Shown: piece after piece, positions 30,733 through 37,130 of the stretch
How positions within the stretch are numbered: position 1 is the first letter of the stretch
Layout of the letters: the number at the start of each line of letters is the position of its first letter
Source of the DNA: a virus
DNA length: 41,523 bases
IMG/VR virus record: IMGVR_UViG_3300028024_000015
Coordinates: 1 to 41,523 of that record
Strand: one strand, 5' to 3'
Translations under genes and position numbers: made by a program
The notes under the pieces: model-generated
Told to the model about the DNA's origin: nothing
What the model saw: the letters and a program-made list of their open reading frames with translations, nothing else
Database searches by the model: none

Positions 30733-31467
30733 TTAGTTGCCCACGCACTGATACGCGATAACGTCCGTGCTGGCGCCTGAGTTAAACGTGACGGACGATG
30801 CAGATGCGTTCGTGGCGCGCACGGCGCTATTCGTGGTGGTGTTCGTCGCCGTGCATACGTAAGAAGTCGTGCTGCTAAACACGGCGTTGCCGGTGAAGGT
30901 GGCCGTTCCGTTTCCTGACGCGAGCGTAACGGTGCCAGTCACCATATGGGGAGTCGTGACGGCCACGCCAGTGTCGGAATAGACGTTAAGCGTACCTTTT
31001 CCGGCGAGGAGGGTGCCGGAAACGGCCATATCTCCGGTATGAGTCCACGCTCCTGTTCCGCTATTCGAGTTGATTGCCGTAATGCCTGCTGCCTGGCCTC
31101 CCGTCACAGAAAGCGGGGTAGCTACCTGGCTATGCGCATCGTTCGCAAAACGCAGAGCAGCCGCGCCGCTCCAGAAAATCCATTCGGCGGTGCGGTTGTC
31201 CGCCGTCCGTGTCGAGTCGAACATCTGCACATCGGCGATGTTCGGCGTGGCGTTGAGCGCTACACCGGAGTTCGTCGGGCTGGCTGGTTGCGTATTGGAC
31301 GCCGAGCTAACGTTGCCCTGGACATTCACATTGCCAGTCGTACTCACCGTTCCCGTAAATGCTGCGGTGCCGCCCGTAATCTTGACGTTGGCAGGATTGT
31401 AGGGAATCGACAGTTGCGCCACGGCGAGCGACGGCAGGAGCGCGAGAAGGAAAATGATCCTGCGCAT
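30733..31467 (-). CDS. Fibre-like protein with Sec signal peptide
   Basis: This 244-aa protein starts with a Sec signal peptide (MRRIIFLLALLPSLAVA, cleavage after residue 17). Thr/Gly/Asn-rich beta repeats follow (ITGGTAAFTGTVSTTGNVNVQGNV). The C-terminal ~70 residues (GTATFTGNAVFSSTTSYVCTATN to VIAYQCVGN) resemble the globular head of fibre proteins, with one cysteine near each end as in the 432-aa protein at 9612-10910. It is coded far from the tail genes, just before terminase. Likely a short fibre or head-decorating, possibly exported, protein. Start and stop abut the upstream gene (TGAATG). Confidence 0.72.
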   Translation of the reverse strand: MRRIIFLLALLPSLAVAQLSIPYNPANVKITGGTAAFTGTVSTTGNVNVQGNVSSASNTQPASPTNSGVALNATPNIADVQMFDSTRTADNRTAEWIFWSGAAALRFANDAHSQVATPLSVTGGQAAGITAINSNSGTGAWTHTGDMAVSGTLLAGKGTLNVYSDTGVAVTTPHMVTGTVTLASGNGTATFTGNAVFSSTTSYVCTATNTTTNSAVRATNASASSVTFNSGASTDVIAYQCVGN

Positions 31468-31818
31468 TCAATACCCCACTGCGGCGAACGTGGTCCCAGC
31501 GCCCGAACCGATGCCATTCAGTGCATTGGTAGGCCCGAATGCCAGCGTTAAGGCTGCGCCGGCCTGAATCGCGATATCGGTTGTGGTGGCCGGGGCTGTG
31601 AACGAGACGTAGAGCGTTTGGCTGGCGTGCGTGTTCTGCACAGTTACCCAGCCAGTGAACTGGCCTGCGGTGATGATTGCCGCAGAGGTGGTGCCGACCG
31701 TGCCTTTGGTGCTTACGCCAGCCTGAGCGTTGGTCGGTCCCGTTGTGCCACTTTGTCCAGCGGTAATCCAGACGGGAATTGCGCCCGCAGAATTGTTCTG
31801 TGCATTCGGAAAGGCCAT
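31468..31818 (-). CDS. Small virion-type beta protein (unknown)
   Basis: This 116-aa protein reads AGAIPVWITAGQSGTTGPTNAQAG, then TGWVTVQNTHASQTLYVSFTAPATTTDIAIQAGAALTLAFGP. It looks like a compact beta sandwich, of the kind often found in phage head- or fibre-associated proteins. It has no signal peptide, unlike its downstream partner, whose ATG follows its stop without a gap. I do not recognise the family. The ribosome site is weak (GAGTAAAAA). Confidence 0.65.
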   Translation of the reverse strand: MAFPNAQNNSAGAIPVWITAGQSGTTGPTNAQAGVSTKGTVGTTSAAIITAGQFTGWVTVQNTHASQTLYVSFTAPATTTDIAIQAGAALTLAFGPTNALNGIGSGAGTTFAAVGY

Positions 31819-31890
31819 TTTTTACTCAGTAGTTTGTAGCGCCAAGGCCACCGTTTCATCCGTTCGCGCTGGTTTTGTGGCCGGAGGGCG

Positions 31891-33051
31891 TCAGGCGGTC
31901 TCGAACATTTCCGGGCATACAACCGTTCTGGCTACCTGCCCGAATCGTTCGTGGTACGTGACCAGAGCGGCTGCGCGTTCCGATATCCATCCACCACGCG
32001 CTGAATGTGCATCTCGAGCGGCCAAGGTGGGGTGTTGCGTTACCGTCATGCCGGCGTATTCTTTCTCGTCAACATGGTGGCGGTGGCCGCAATGGGCGTA
32101 TCGCTTCACGGTATTGCCCCATACCTTGGGGAATTGAGCCGCGAATAGCATCGGTAACTGTTCGTTCGAAACCTTGTGGCCGTGGTGGAATGCGAGCATT
32201 ACCTCGCCATGCTGGTGAACGTAGAACGGGAGTTCCGAGTCGTTCACCGTCAGGCGTGGCTCGCCCTCATATAGCGCTGCGAACATCTGACGAAGCCACA
32301 CTGAGCTTGCCTCATCGTGGTTGCCCTCGCAAATAACCAGGTGGACGCTTTCGTGCTTGATCAGTGCGTGATCCACCAGGCGGCGAATGACGCGGATAGC
32401 GGCGGCGACGATCTTTGAGAACCGGCCATCAGCATCGAGGACGTTTTTGTGTGCCGGGGTAAGCGGCAAAAGTCCGTCTGTATGGAGCAGGTCACCTTGA
32501 AGCGTCAGCACGCACGATCTGGCTTTGGGCGCTGCCTCCACCATATGCACGAAGCTGGCGAGCAACAGGCTCTCCGCGATCTTCAGATCCCAGTCGGCGC
32601 CTGTCTCACGGCCCCATGAAAGCTGGCCTAGGTGGTAGTCCGTGAAAACGATCAGATTGCACAGAGCATCAATCGTCTTTTCCGGCTTCGGCGCAGCCTT
32701 CACGCGCGGCAGCGTCTCCGCCATCGCCGCGCAGGCTTCGCGGAATATTGCCTCCTGGCGATCCTTGTTCGCGCTGGCTTTTACCCACTGCGCGGTAGGC
32801 TTGCCATCGGCGTTGTAGTACGTCGATACCCCATGAGCCACAAAGCCATCAGGAACCGGATGTACGAAGTCGTGCGCGGGCGCATACCCCATCTTCGCAG
32901 CCCGCCTCTCCAACGCCTGCATCGCCTTGTTGACGACGCTCTTGTTCAGGCCCATCTCTCGGGCCGCTGCGGCACCGCTGCCGTGCTTCTCAATGGCGTC
33001 CAGAAACTCGCACTCTCGCGGCGTGGCCCACTGCCGAAGCTTGTCGTCCAC
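31891..33051 (-). CDS. Helix-turn-helix plus metallophosphoesterase protein
   Basis: This 386-aa protein probably starts at a GTG at 33051 with AAGGGG 6 bp upstream; a TTG at 33147 extends the frame but lacks a site. Residues 8-55 (ATPRECEFLDAIEKHGSGAAAAREMGLNKSVVNKAMQAL) form a helix-turn-helix. Beyond ~130 comes a calcineurin-like phosphoesterase with the metal motifs D-x-H (FTDYHLGQ), GD (LTLQGDLLHTDG), GNHD (ICEGNHDE), H (LAFHHGHKV) and G-H-x-H (AHCGHRHH). It would cut phosphodiester or phosphomonoester bonds of nucleic acid. It lies just upstream of the virion genes in a late transcript. The substrate is unknown. Confidence 0.85.
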   Translation of the reverse strand: MDDKLRQWATPRECEFLDAIEKHGSGAAAAREMGLNKSVVNKAMQALERRAAKMGYAPAHDFVHPVPDGFVAHGVSTYYNADGKPTAQWVKASANKDRQEAIFREACAAMAETLPRVKAAPKPEKTIDALCNLIVFTDYHLGQLSWGRETGADWDLKIAESLLLASFVHMVEAAPKARSCVLTLQGDLLHTDGLLPLTPAHKNVLDADGRFSKIVAAAIRVIRRLVDHALIKHESVHLVICEGNHDEASSVWLRQMFAALYEGEPRLTVNDSELPFYVHQHGEVMLAFHHGHKVSNEQLPMLFAAQFPKVWGNTVKRYAHCGHRHHVDEKEYAGMTVTQHPTLAARDAHSARGGWISERAAALVTYHERFGQVARTVVCPEMFETA

Positions 33052-33113
33052 AGAAGGCCCCTTATCGCGCCAAATTTGCGCGCCAGAATCGGTTATTTGT
33101 GCCAGAAAAAATG

Positions 33114-33317
33114 TCACGAATCGAGTTTTGGAGCGAATTCTCCGCAAGCATCGGTGACGTGAACGACCGGCCAGCAGCTATCCACGTGTCTACCCTCTGC
33201 GTCGAATGATGGGATAGGTGGATACCGCCGACAGTGGATAATCTCTCCGAACTCGGCGTGCCGGCATTGCTTGCAGGTACTCGTTGGCTCTTCAACCATT
33301 GCTTTCGGTTTGCGAGC
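33114..33317 (-). CDS. Small cysteine-rich (zinc-binding) protein
   Basis: This 67-aa protein starts at the ATG at 33317 (MARKPKAMVEEP). The pattern STCKQCRHAEFGEIIHCRRYPPIPSFDAEGRHVDSCWPVVHVTDACGEF has a C-x2-C, an isolated C after RR, and two later Cys. This is the 'C-x-x-C…R-x-P-P…W-P…C-G-x-F' layout I associate with small phage zinc proteins. Upstream in-frame codons cross a terminator and are excluded. The ribosome site is not clear. The function is unknown. Confidence 0.65.
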   Translation of the reverse strand, partial: ARKPKAMVEEPTSTCKQCRHAEFGEIIHCRRYPPIPSFDAEGRHVDSCWPVVHVTDACGEFAPKLDS

Positions 33318-33331
33318 CATCTGGGTACCGG

Positions 33332-33357
33332 AATAAAAAGAGCCGCGCGAGGCGGCT
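33332..33357 (-). terminator. Rho-independent terminator, leftward
   Basis: On the minus strand, AGCCGC(CTCGC)GCGGCT is followed by CTTTTTATT. It ends the gene-poor segment to its right, just before the Cys-rich protein gene. It is placed at the entry to the late structural genes, so it is a candidate target for Q-type antitermination. Confidence 0.82.
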
Positions 33358-33360
33358 TCA

Positions 33361-34200
33361 AATCTCGCGGAGGAAACGAGAAGGGGAAAGGCGAGGGAGT
33401 CCGCTACGGCGATCCGCATACAGCGCGGTCATTGCTCACGGATATTCTGCGAGCCCGCTTTCTCGCGGCGGCACAATCTAGTGAGCCACATCATATGTGG
33501 CAATGTCCTCAACCCGGCGCCCGCACAGTGTGCGGATTGTTCTGGGATCGCTGCGGACATCAATGGTCGATTGCGGCTTGTCACCCTCAAGGAAGGGCGC
33601 TGGCATGCGGTTGCGCACAAAACCACCAGCGCAAGTACTGTGCGCTTCCTTGAAAGCCGTCCGTTGTGCCGCAGGGGTGGACGAAGCCCGGATGTTTTCG
33701 GCGGTTTTTAGCGAGAGAGGCAGCGGAGCTTAAGACGTAGTCACCGGTTGACCTTCGCGAAGGTATGGGCGGGCGTACGCTACTGGTTTTTCATCTGCTG
33801 CGTCCCTCACTAAACCAATCCCAACCCGTTCGCCGCGCGGGCGCATTTGTCGGCTCTGGCCGCAGTCTGGATTGGTTGAGTGAAGCGCCTCACCCACTGA
33901 GGCGATTAGCGTGCTTAATCGACTTAAGCTGTCCGGCGACATTTCCGCCGGTTTTCGCATCCGGTTTAGCTGGATAGCGACATTCGTTCCCGCTCGCGCT
34001 CGAAACGCCGTTTATCAGCCGGTTTGACTGGCGGCGTATCCGGGCGGGTACGGAGCTTTTATGGGTGATGGCTGGCAGCTGCGCGACGTACGGGCTAGCC
34101 GCGTCCACCGGGTGTCGAACCCTGCAACCACCACCACTAAAAGGCTCCCGCGCCCGTAGTCACGCTGCCAAGCCAATTGGCTGGCGCGGGAAGCGGGGGA
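33361..34200. other. Gene-poor structured region (about 840 bp)
   Basis: No reading frame here has convincing homology or a good ribosome site. What I see instead is secondary structure. A 15-bp inverted repeat with one mismatch lies at 33807-33821 / 33869-33883. There is a dyad CGATTA-N7-TAATCG (33903-33921) and a palindrome CCACAT-CAT-ATGTGG (33486-33500). A 9-bp stem with an internal 12-bp palindrome lies at 34146-34191. Short frames exist on both strands (for example 33730-33960 minus, 33481-33711 plus) but cannot be supported. It lies between the putative late promoter and the terminator at 33332-33357, so it would be transcribed leader-like RNA or hold regulatory sites. Confidence 0.4.
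34146..34191 (-). terminator. Large hairpin after a small gene, possible weak terminator
   Basis: On the minus strand, TCCCGCGCC pairs with GGCGCGGGA (9 bp). The 28-base loop begins with the perfect palindrome AGCCAATTGGCT. The 3' arm is followed by GCCTTTTAG, a short T-run set back a few bases. It starts 10 bp after the stop of the 58-aa gene. It may be a terminator or a structured regulatory site. Confidence 0.4.
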
Positions 34201-34377
34201 TCAGCCTATGCGCCCAGACCGACTCGCGGCCTCCATCATGTCATTCCCGACCTTGGCAGCGGCATTGGAAGCGTGACGGAACGCGCGTTCGGCGTGCTTC
34301 ATCATGAAGTTACCGCCCTTGCTGCTCTTTGCTTGTCGGCAGCCGCGACAGGAGCATGATTTCGGAGTCGCTTTCAT
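34201..34377 (-). CDS. Small cysteine-rich protein
   Basis: This 58-aa protein starts at the ATG at 34377, with AGAGAA upstream. It reads MKATPKSCSCRGCRQAKSSKGGNFMMKHAERAFRHASNAA. C-x-C-x2-C near the N-terminus suggests metal binding, and the rest is a basic amphipathic helix. I recognise this S-C-S-C-R-x-C-R…K-x-x-E-R-A-x-R-H-A layout from small phage proteins of unknown function. Upstream in-frame codons overlap the next gene and lack homology. Confidence 0.65.
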   Translation of the reverse strand: MKATPKSCSCRGCRQAKSSKGGNFMMKHAERAFRHASNAAAKVGNDMMEAASRSGRIG

Positions 34378-34385
34378 GGCGTTCT

Positions 34386-34598
34386 CTAGTGATGCGTGGC
34401 AAACAGCCCAGCCGCAGCCTCGCCGGGCGTCAATCCAGCCTGAAAATACCCGCGCAACCGGCGTATGGTGGCATCGTCCGGACTCCACCGGTTCTCGATA
34501 TACCCGACGTGAAACGCCAGGGTGGTCACTGACCTGGTGAATTCGAACAACATATCAGTCTCGCGCGTGCTCATGTCGTCAGCAACTACGAGTGCCAT
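34386..34598 (-). CDS. Small hypothetical protein
   Basis: This 70-aa protein has GGAAG before the ATG at 34598, overlapping the upstream stop. It reads MALVVADDMSTRETDMLFEFTRSVTTLAFHVGYIENRWSPDDATIRRLRGYFQAGLTPGEAA. It is probably helical and soluble; SPDDATIRRLRGYFQAGLTPGEAAA could be a small helix-turn-helix. No family is recognised. It belongs to the cluster of tiny genes between the putative late leader and the structural genes. Confidence 0.6.
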   Translation of the reverse strand: MALVVADDMSTRETDMLFEFTRSVTTLAFHVGYIENRWSPDDATIRRLRGYFQAGLTPGEAAAGLFATHH

Positions 34599-34600
34599 GT

Positions 34601-34780
34601 CTACTTCCGCCCAGCAGGAATATCGAACAGCGCCTCAGCCGCCTTACGCGCCGGGCTCCAGTTCTTGCAGTCGTCGCCTTCGATGATGCGTTTCTTCTGG
34701 CGAGCTTCACGCGCCTGTTTGGCCTCAAGCACCTTTTCGGGATTGCCGTAAAGGTAGGATTCTTGGGCGTGTGAGTGCAT
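34601..34780 (-). CDS. Small hypothetical protein after the leader terminator
   Basis: This 59-aa protein is taken from the ATG at 34780 (MHSHAQESYLYGNPEKVLEAKQAREARQKKRIIEGDDCKNW). Longer in-frame starts would place coding sequence across the terminator hairpin at 34793-34827, so they are unlikely. It is highly charged and helical, with one cysteine. No clear ribosome site was found, so the start is uncertain. The ending NWSPARKAAEALFDIPAGRK is plausible coding sequence. The family is unknown. Confidence 0.55.
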   Translation of the reverse strand: MHSHAQESYLYGNPEKVLEAKQAREARQKKRIIEGDDCKNWSPARKAAEALFDIPAGRK

Positions 34781-34792
34781 GGCAGCGGAATG

Positions 34793-34827
34793 CAAAAAGC
34801 CCCGACAGCGTTGGCTGGCAGGGCTTT
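34793..34827 (-). terminator. Terminator of the putative late leader RNA (tR'-like)
   Basis: On the minus strand, AAAGCCC pairs with GGGCTTT, and inside it CAGC(CAAC)GCTG forms a second stem. TT and GCA follow, so the free T-run is short beyond the stem. It is located about 105-140 bp downstream of the promoter at 34936-34963. A short leader RNA would end here unless antitermination occurs. Confidence 0.7.
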
Positions 34828-34833
34828 GAATGA

Positions 34834-34935
34834 ATTTCAGGGTGAGTTCTGCCATCGAAGGCTGAACTGGAGCTTTCGCTCGATCGTCAAGCGTGGTCTC
34901 TGTTTCGCCCACACCACTACGACGACTAAGTTTGC
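34834..34935 (-). ncRNA. Putative late leader RNA (6S/tR' leader analogue)
   Basis: This is the stretch between the promoter and the terminator on the minus strand, without a credible gene. It contains a GNRA hairpin GAGC-GAAA-GCTC (34870-34881) and a GTGGT…ACCAC pairing upstream of it. By analogy with lambdoid phages, Q would load at the promoter-proximal pause and let polymerase pass the terminator at 34793. The existence of a discrete RNA is inferred only. Confidence 0.45.
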
Positions 34936-34963
34936 AGAATACACCATCCGTTGTGCTTGTCAA
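34936..34963 (-). promoter_or_regulatory. Putative late promoter (pR'-like), leftward
   Basis: On the minus strand, a perfect TTGACA (34958-34963) is separated by 16 bp from TATTCT (34936-34941). The predicted start is near 34931. It overlaps the stop codon of the zinc/HNH gene and lies downstream of the Q-like gene. A terminator follows about 105 bp later. The order Q - promoter - short leader - terminator - late genes is that of lambda pR'. Confidence 0.65.
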
Positions 34964-35748
34964 GCTGCGATGCGCAATATTTTGCGTGTCGCCCGAACTT
35001 CTTCTGGCATGTCAGGCCACCAGCGGTTGCCCTTGCAAACATTATCCCTGGCGGGAATCACTTGTAGATTTCCCTCCCAGTGCAGTCCAAACACAATCCG
35101 CATGCCTTTGAATGGACCGTAGGTGGCTACTGGGCCTTGAAGTGGGACGATATGATCGACATGGTGCGGGATTCCCGTTTCGGCGGTAAGCCGCGCAGCC
35201 TCCGCATAGATTGCCGCGATCTTCTTCGGGTCGGCCCATGGTGGCGTCGCCCGAATCTGGGCGGCCTCGCGCTGGCGACCTTCCTCAGACAGTCTCTCGA
35301 CCATACCATCAAGCGAATACTCGTGTGCCCATTGCGCTACCTTGTCTGCATTTTGCTCCCACCACAATTCTTCTTTGCGCCGCATCTCTTCGGCTTCAAA
35401 CTGATTTCTTTCGTCCCGCTTTTCCGTCCACCGCGTATCTTCCGTCTTAGCCTCACAGAAGACGCAAGTTGTGTTCTTCATGCATGCGGGGTATTGATCG
35501 TGGCGTCTACCTCCGAAGAATCTATTCGGCAATTCGACGCGACAAGTTTTGCAAATCCTTAACTTCGGCAGCGCCCCTAATAGATGGGGATGACGTTCGC
35601 ATGACTTGCACGTATCGCTATCAGTGGCAAACTGGGAAATGGTTTTTTGTCGATTGCATTCAGTGCATCGCCGGCAATTTTTTTGAAAGCTGTCTGCGTA
35701 GTCCATCCACTCTTGGAGACAAGAGAACCCCCAGAACCATGTGCTCAC
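34960..35748 (-). CDS. Zinc-ribbon HNH-type nuclease, coupled to the Q-like gene
   Basis: This 262-aa protein is taken from a GTG at 35748 that overlaps the Q-like stop (GTGA), with GGAG upstream; upstream codons are the Q gene read in another frame. The N-terminal ~100 residues have several C-x2-C pairs (CRRCTEC, CKSC, CKTC, CVFC), like stacked zinc ribbons. A charged helix comes next. The C-terminus TGIPHHVDHIVPLQGPVATYGPFKG…GLHWEGNLQVIPARDNVCKGNRW shows the HNH-like order D-H-I…L-H-x-x-x-N…N-x-x-K. It is probably a DNA nuclease. Whether it is a homing gene or a host-directed nuclease is undecided. Confidence 0.72.
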   Translation of the reverse strand: MSTWFWGFSCLQEWMDYADSFQKNCRRCTECNRQKTISQFATDSDTCKSCERHPHLLGALPKLRICKTCRVELPNRFFGGRRHDQYPACMKNTTCVFCEAKTEDTRWTEKRDERNQFEAEEMRRKEELWWEQNADKVAQWAHEYSLDGMVERLSEEGRQREAAQIRATPPWADPKKIAAIYAEAARLTAETGIPHHVDHIVPLQGPVATYGPFKGMRIVFGLHWEGNLQVIPARDNVCKGNRWWPDMPEEVRATRKILRIAA

Positions 35749-36245
35749 GATAGCAAACTCCGCGCGCGACCTGTCGTATGCGCCACCGAAGCCATCATAC
35801 AAGTCATCACGCCGTCGAATTTCTTCTGGTGTTTGTCCCACGATTCGACCGGCAGCCCAGCAGCCAATGCGCGCTCTGAATCTGAGTAGCGCTTGGCTCC
35901 TGTTCCGCCGCATTTGTTGCACTTGGTGGAGTGACCGGATTCCATCGTGTATCCGGTTCCGTGGCAGGTGTCGCATGTATCAATGAGATATTCCTTGATG
36001 CATGCCGTCGCCAGTCTCTGTGCGTACGTCAACTCGACCCTAAGCCGCTGGGCCGCCTTGTTGGCAAGAAGATGAAGGGCGCGCTTGCCAGCAGACCGGT
36101 CATTGGCGAACTTGAACCGCAAAAGTGCAGAGCCGAGCGCATCGGACATACCAAGCGCAGTGATGCGGTCAATCGACTTTTCCTCGCGCTCGTTCCATGC
36201 GAGATTTGACGAATGCACATCACTTGCAATCTTCTCTCGAATCAT
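35745..36245 (-). CDS. Antitermination protein Q-like (zinc finger)
   Basis: This 166-aa protein starts at the ATG at 36245 with GGGG upstream. The middle part has DTCHGTGYTMESGHSTKCNKCGGTGAKRYSDSERA, that is, two C-x2-C-x-G-x-G motifs of the DnaJ-type zinc finger seen in phage-21-like Q antiterminators. The N-terminal helix GMSDALGSALLRFKFANDRS and the basic helices before the finger also fit. Position at the end of the nin-like block, before a promoter and terminator, supports the role of binding late-promoter DNA and RNA polymerase. The family assignment is by pattern. Confidence 0.65.
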   Translation of the reverse strand: MIREKIASDVHSSNLAWNEREEKSIDRITALGMSDALGSALLRFKFANDRSAGKRALHLLANKAAQRLRVELTYAQRLATACIKEYLIDTCDTCHGTGYTMESGHSTKCNKCGGTGAKRYSDSERALAAGLPVESWDKHQKKFDGVMTCMMASVAHTTGRARSLLS

Positions 36246-36273
36246 CACAAACCCCGCTTGATTTAGCTTCGAT

Positions 36274-36301
36274 ATTCTACCAACAAATAAAATAAGCACA
36301 A
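36274..36301 (-). promoter_or_regulatory. Putative promoter of the Q-like gene
   Basis: On the minus strand, TTGTGC (36296-36301) is separated by 16 bp from TAGAAT (36274-36279). A perfect TTGACA also lies at 36319-36324 but lacks a matching -10. The -35 overlaps the 24-bp dyad at 36298-36321. The segment is strikingly AT-rich compared with its surroundings. Confidence 0.5.
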
Positions 36302-36321
36302 CTACAAATGTTTGGAGTTGT
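36298..36321. promoter_or_regulatory. 24-bp operator-like dyad upstream of the Q-like gene
   Basis: The plus strand reads ACAACTACAAAT followed by GTTTGGAGTTGT. The two halves match in 20 of 24 positions as ACAACTnCAAAnnTTTGnAGTTGT. It sits between the NinX stop and the Q-like start, overlapping promoter elements. It looks like the binding site of a dimeric repressor, though no repressor gene lies in this window. Confidence 0.6.
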
Positions 36322-36338
36322 CAATCGGCAAGCTGCAA

Positions 36339-36683
36339 TTATTCGTCCGGCACTTCCTCGCCATATCGACTAGCGACAAACGTCCGCATTGCCGCTACCA
36401 ATGGCGTAGGTCCATTCATCCTGTGATGGCTCGGGTCGCGCTTCGGATTTGTCGGGTGTGTAACCGGGAACGTGAACTGCGCTGCCCATTCGCGCTGCCA
36501 TGTATCTAAGCCGATCTTCTCGCGCTCGATGATCGGGCCAGCTTCACTCCACCGCGTTGATGGGCTCCACTGATACGTTGCGACAATTACGTAGGATCGA
36601 TCAGAGCAATACCGAACATCCAACCCTTCGGCTTGTGCCGCCCAATAGTCGAGTTGCGCGCCAACAAGTTCAGATACTTTCAT
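36339..36683 (-). CDS. NinX-like protein (DUF2591)
   Basis: This 114-aa protein starts MKVSELVGAQLDYWAAQAEGLDVRYCSD. The beginning M-K-V-S-E-L-x-G-x-x-L-D-Y-W-x-A-x-A-E-G is the standard opening of DUF2591 (phage NinX). The middle SPSTRWSEAGPIIEREKIGL and the end HPTNPKRDPSHHRMNGPTPLVAAMRTFVASRYGEEV also fit. Function is unknown. Its position in the block before an antiterminator is as in lambdoid phages. It overlaps the upstream gene by 4 bp. Confidence 0.82.
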   Translation of the reverse strand: MKVSELVGAQLDYWAAQAEGLDVRYCSDRSYVIVATYQWSPSTRWSEAGPIIEREKIGLDTWQREWAAQFTFPVTHPTNPKRDPSHHRMNGPTPLVAAMRTFVASRYGEEVPDE

Positions 36684-36907
36684 TTGTCTTCAAGTCCAGT
36701 CAGGTTGATAAATCGGTAATCCACGCCTTCCTCCTTCGCCCAATCCGGCACGACCTCCGGCACCGGCTTATCCCGCCATTTCCGGTTGTGCCGCGTCGGC
36801 GCTACATATCGTGGGCGGTGTAGGAGGAATAATGCAGCTAGGGCGCAGACGGCGAACAGGCCGAGGAGGAAGCCTATTAGGAGGCCGGGGATGAAGTAGG
36901 AGGTCAT
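36680..36907 (-). CDS. Small single-span membrane protein
   Basis: This 75-aa protein has one transmembrane helix at about residues 5-29 (FIPGLLIGFLLGLFAVCALAALFLL). A basic linker and a polar C-terminal tail follow (HNRKWRDKPVPEVVPDWAKEEGVDYRFINLTGLEDK). It is coupled by 4-bp overlaps at both ends (ATGA). The function is unknown; it probably sits in the inner membrane with its C-terminus inside. Confidence 0.7.
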   Translation of the reverse strand: MTSYFIPGLLIGFLLGLFAVCALAALFLLHRPRYVAPTRHNRKWRDKPVPEVVPDWAKEEGVDYRFINLTGLEDK

Positions 36908-37128
36908 TTAGCACCTCGCTCGACGGTCCGCCCGCATCGGGTGCAAACGTCACAAACGTAGACGCGTCTCGTGCGCGCCTGGATTTCGGATACCAACATA
37001 AATCCGTCCGCAAGGATATCGCCTGTACGCTGCGGAGGAAGCCGATCATATCTAGCTTCAAAGTTGCATCCTCCGATCCAGCGACCGGCACGCGGGCAAA
37101 TACTTGTGTTCTCGGTTTCGTCGTGCAT
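36904..37128 (-). CDS. Small cysteine-containing protein
   Basis: This 74-aa protein is taken from the ATG at 37128, just after the stop of the upstream gene; a TTG five codons earlier is possible. It reads MHDETENTSICPRAGRWIGGCNFEARYD. The C-terminal VYVCDVCTRCGRTVERGAK has a C-x2-C-x2-C zinc-knuckle-like cluster. The sequence is otherwise soluble. No family is recognised. Confidence 0.6.
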   Translation of the reverse strand: MHDETENTSICPRAGRWIGGCNFEARYDRLPPQRTGDILADGFMLVSEIQARTRRVYVCDVCTRCGRTVERGAK

Positions 37129-37130
37129 GG

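Noticed and set aside
33481-33711. Plus-strand frame of 76 codons with several Cys (GTG start)
   Set aside because: It has no ribosome site, weak codon bias and lies against the direction of all neighbours. Another plus frame overlaps it. I leave it as part of the gene-poor region.
33730-33960. Minus-strand frame of 76 codons (MRKPAEMSPDSLSRL…)
   Set aside because: Right direction, but the 15-bp inverted repeat runs through its middle, no ribosome site fits its ATG and no homology is recognised. It remains possible.
34080-34140. Possible tRNA on either strand (GGGTTCGACACCC-like T-arm and ACCACCACC near the end)
   Set aside because: The T-stem has a mismatch, and no acceptor, D or anticodon stems could be placed around it. 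A proper acceptor end is missing.
34601-34963. Longer version (120 codons) of the small gene at 34601-34780
   Set aside because: The extra N-terminal part crosses the leader terminator and promoter region and reads as non-protein-like sequence.
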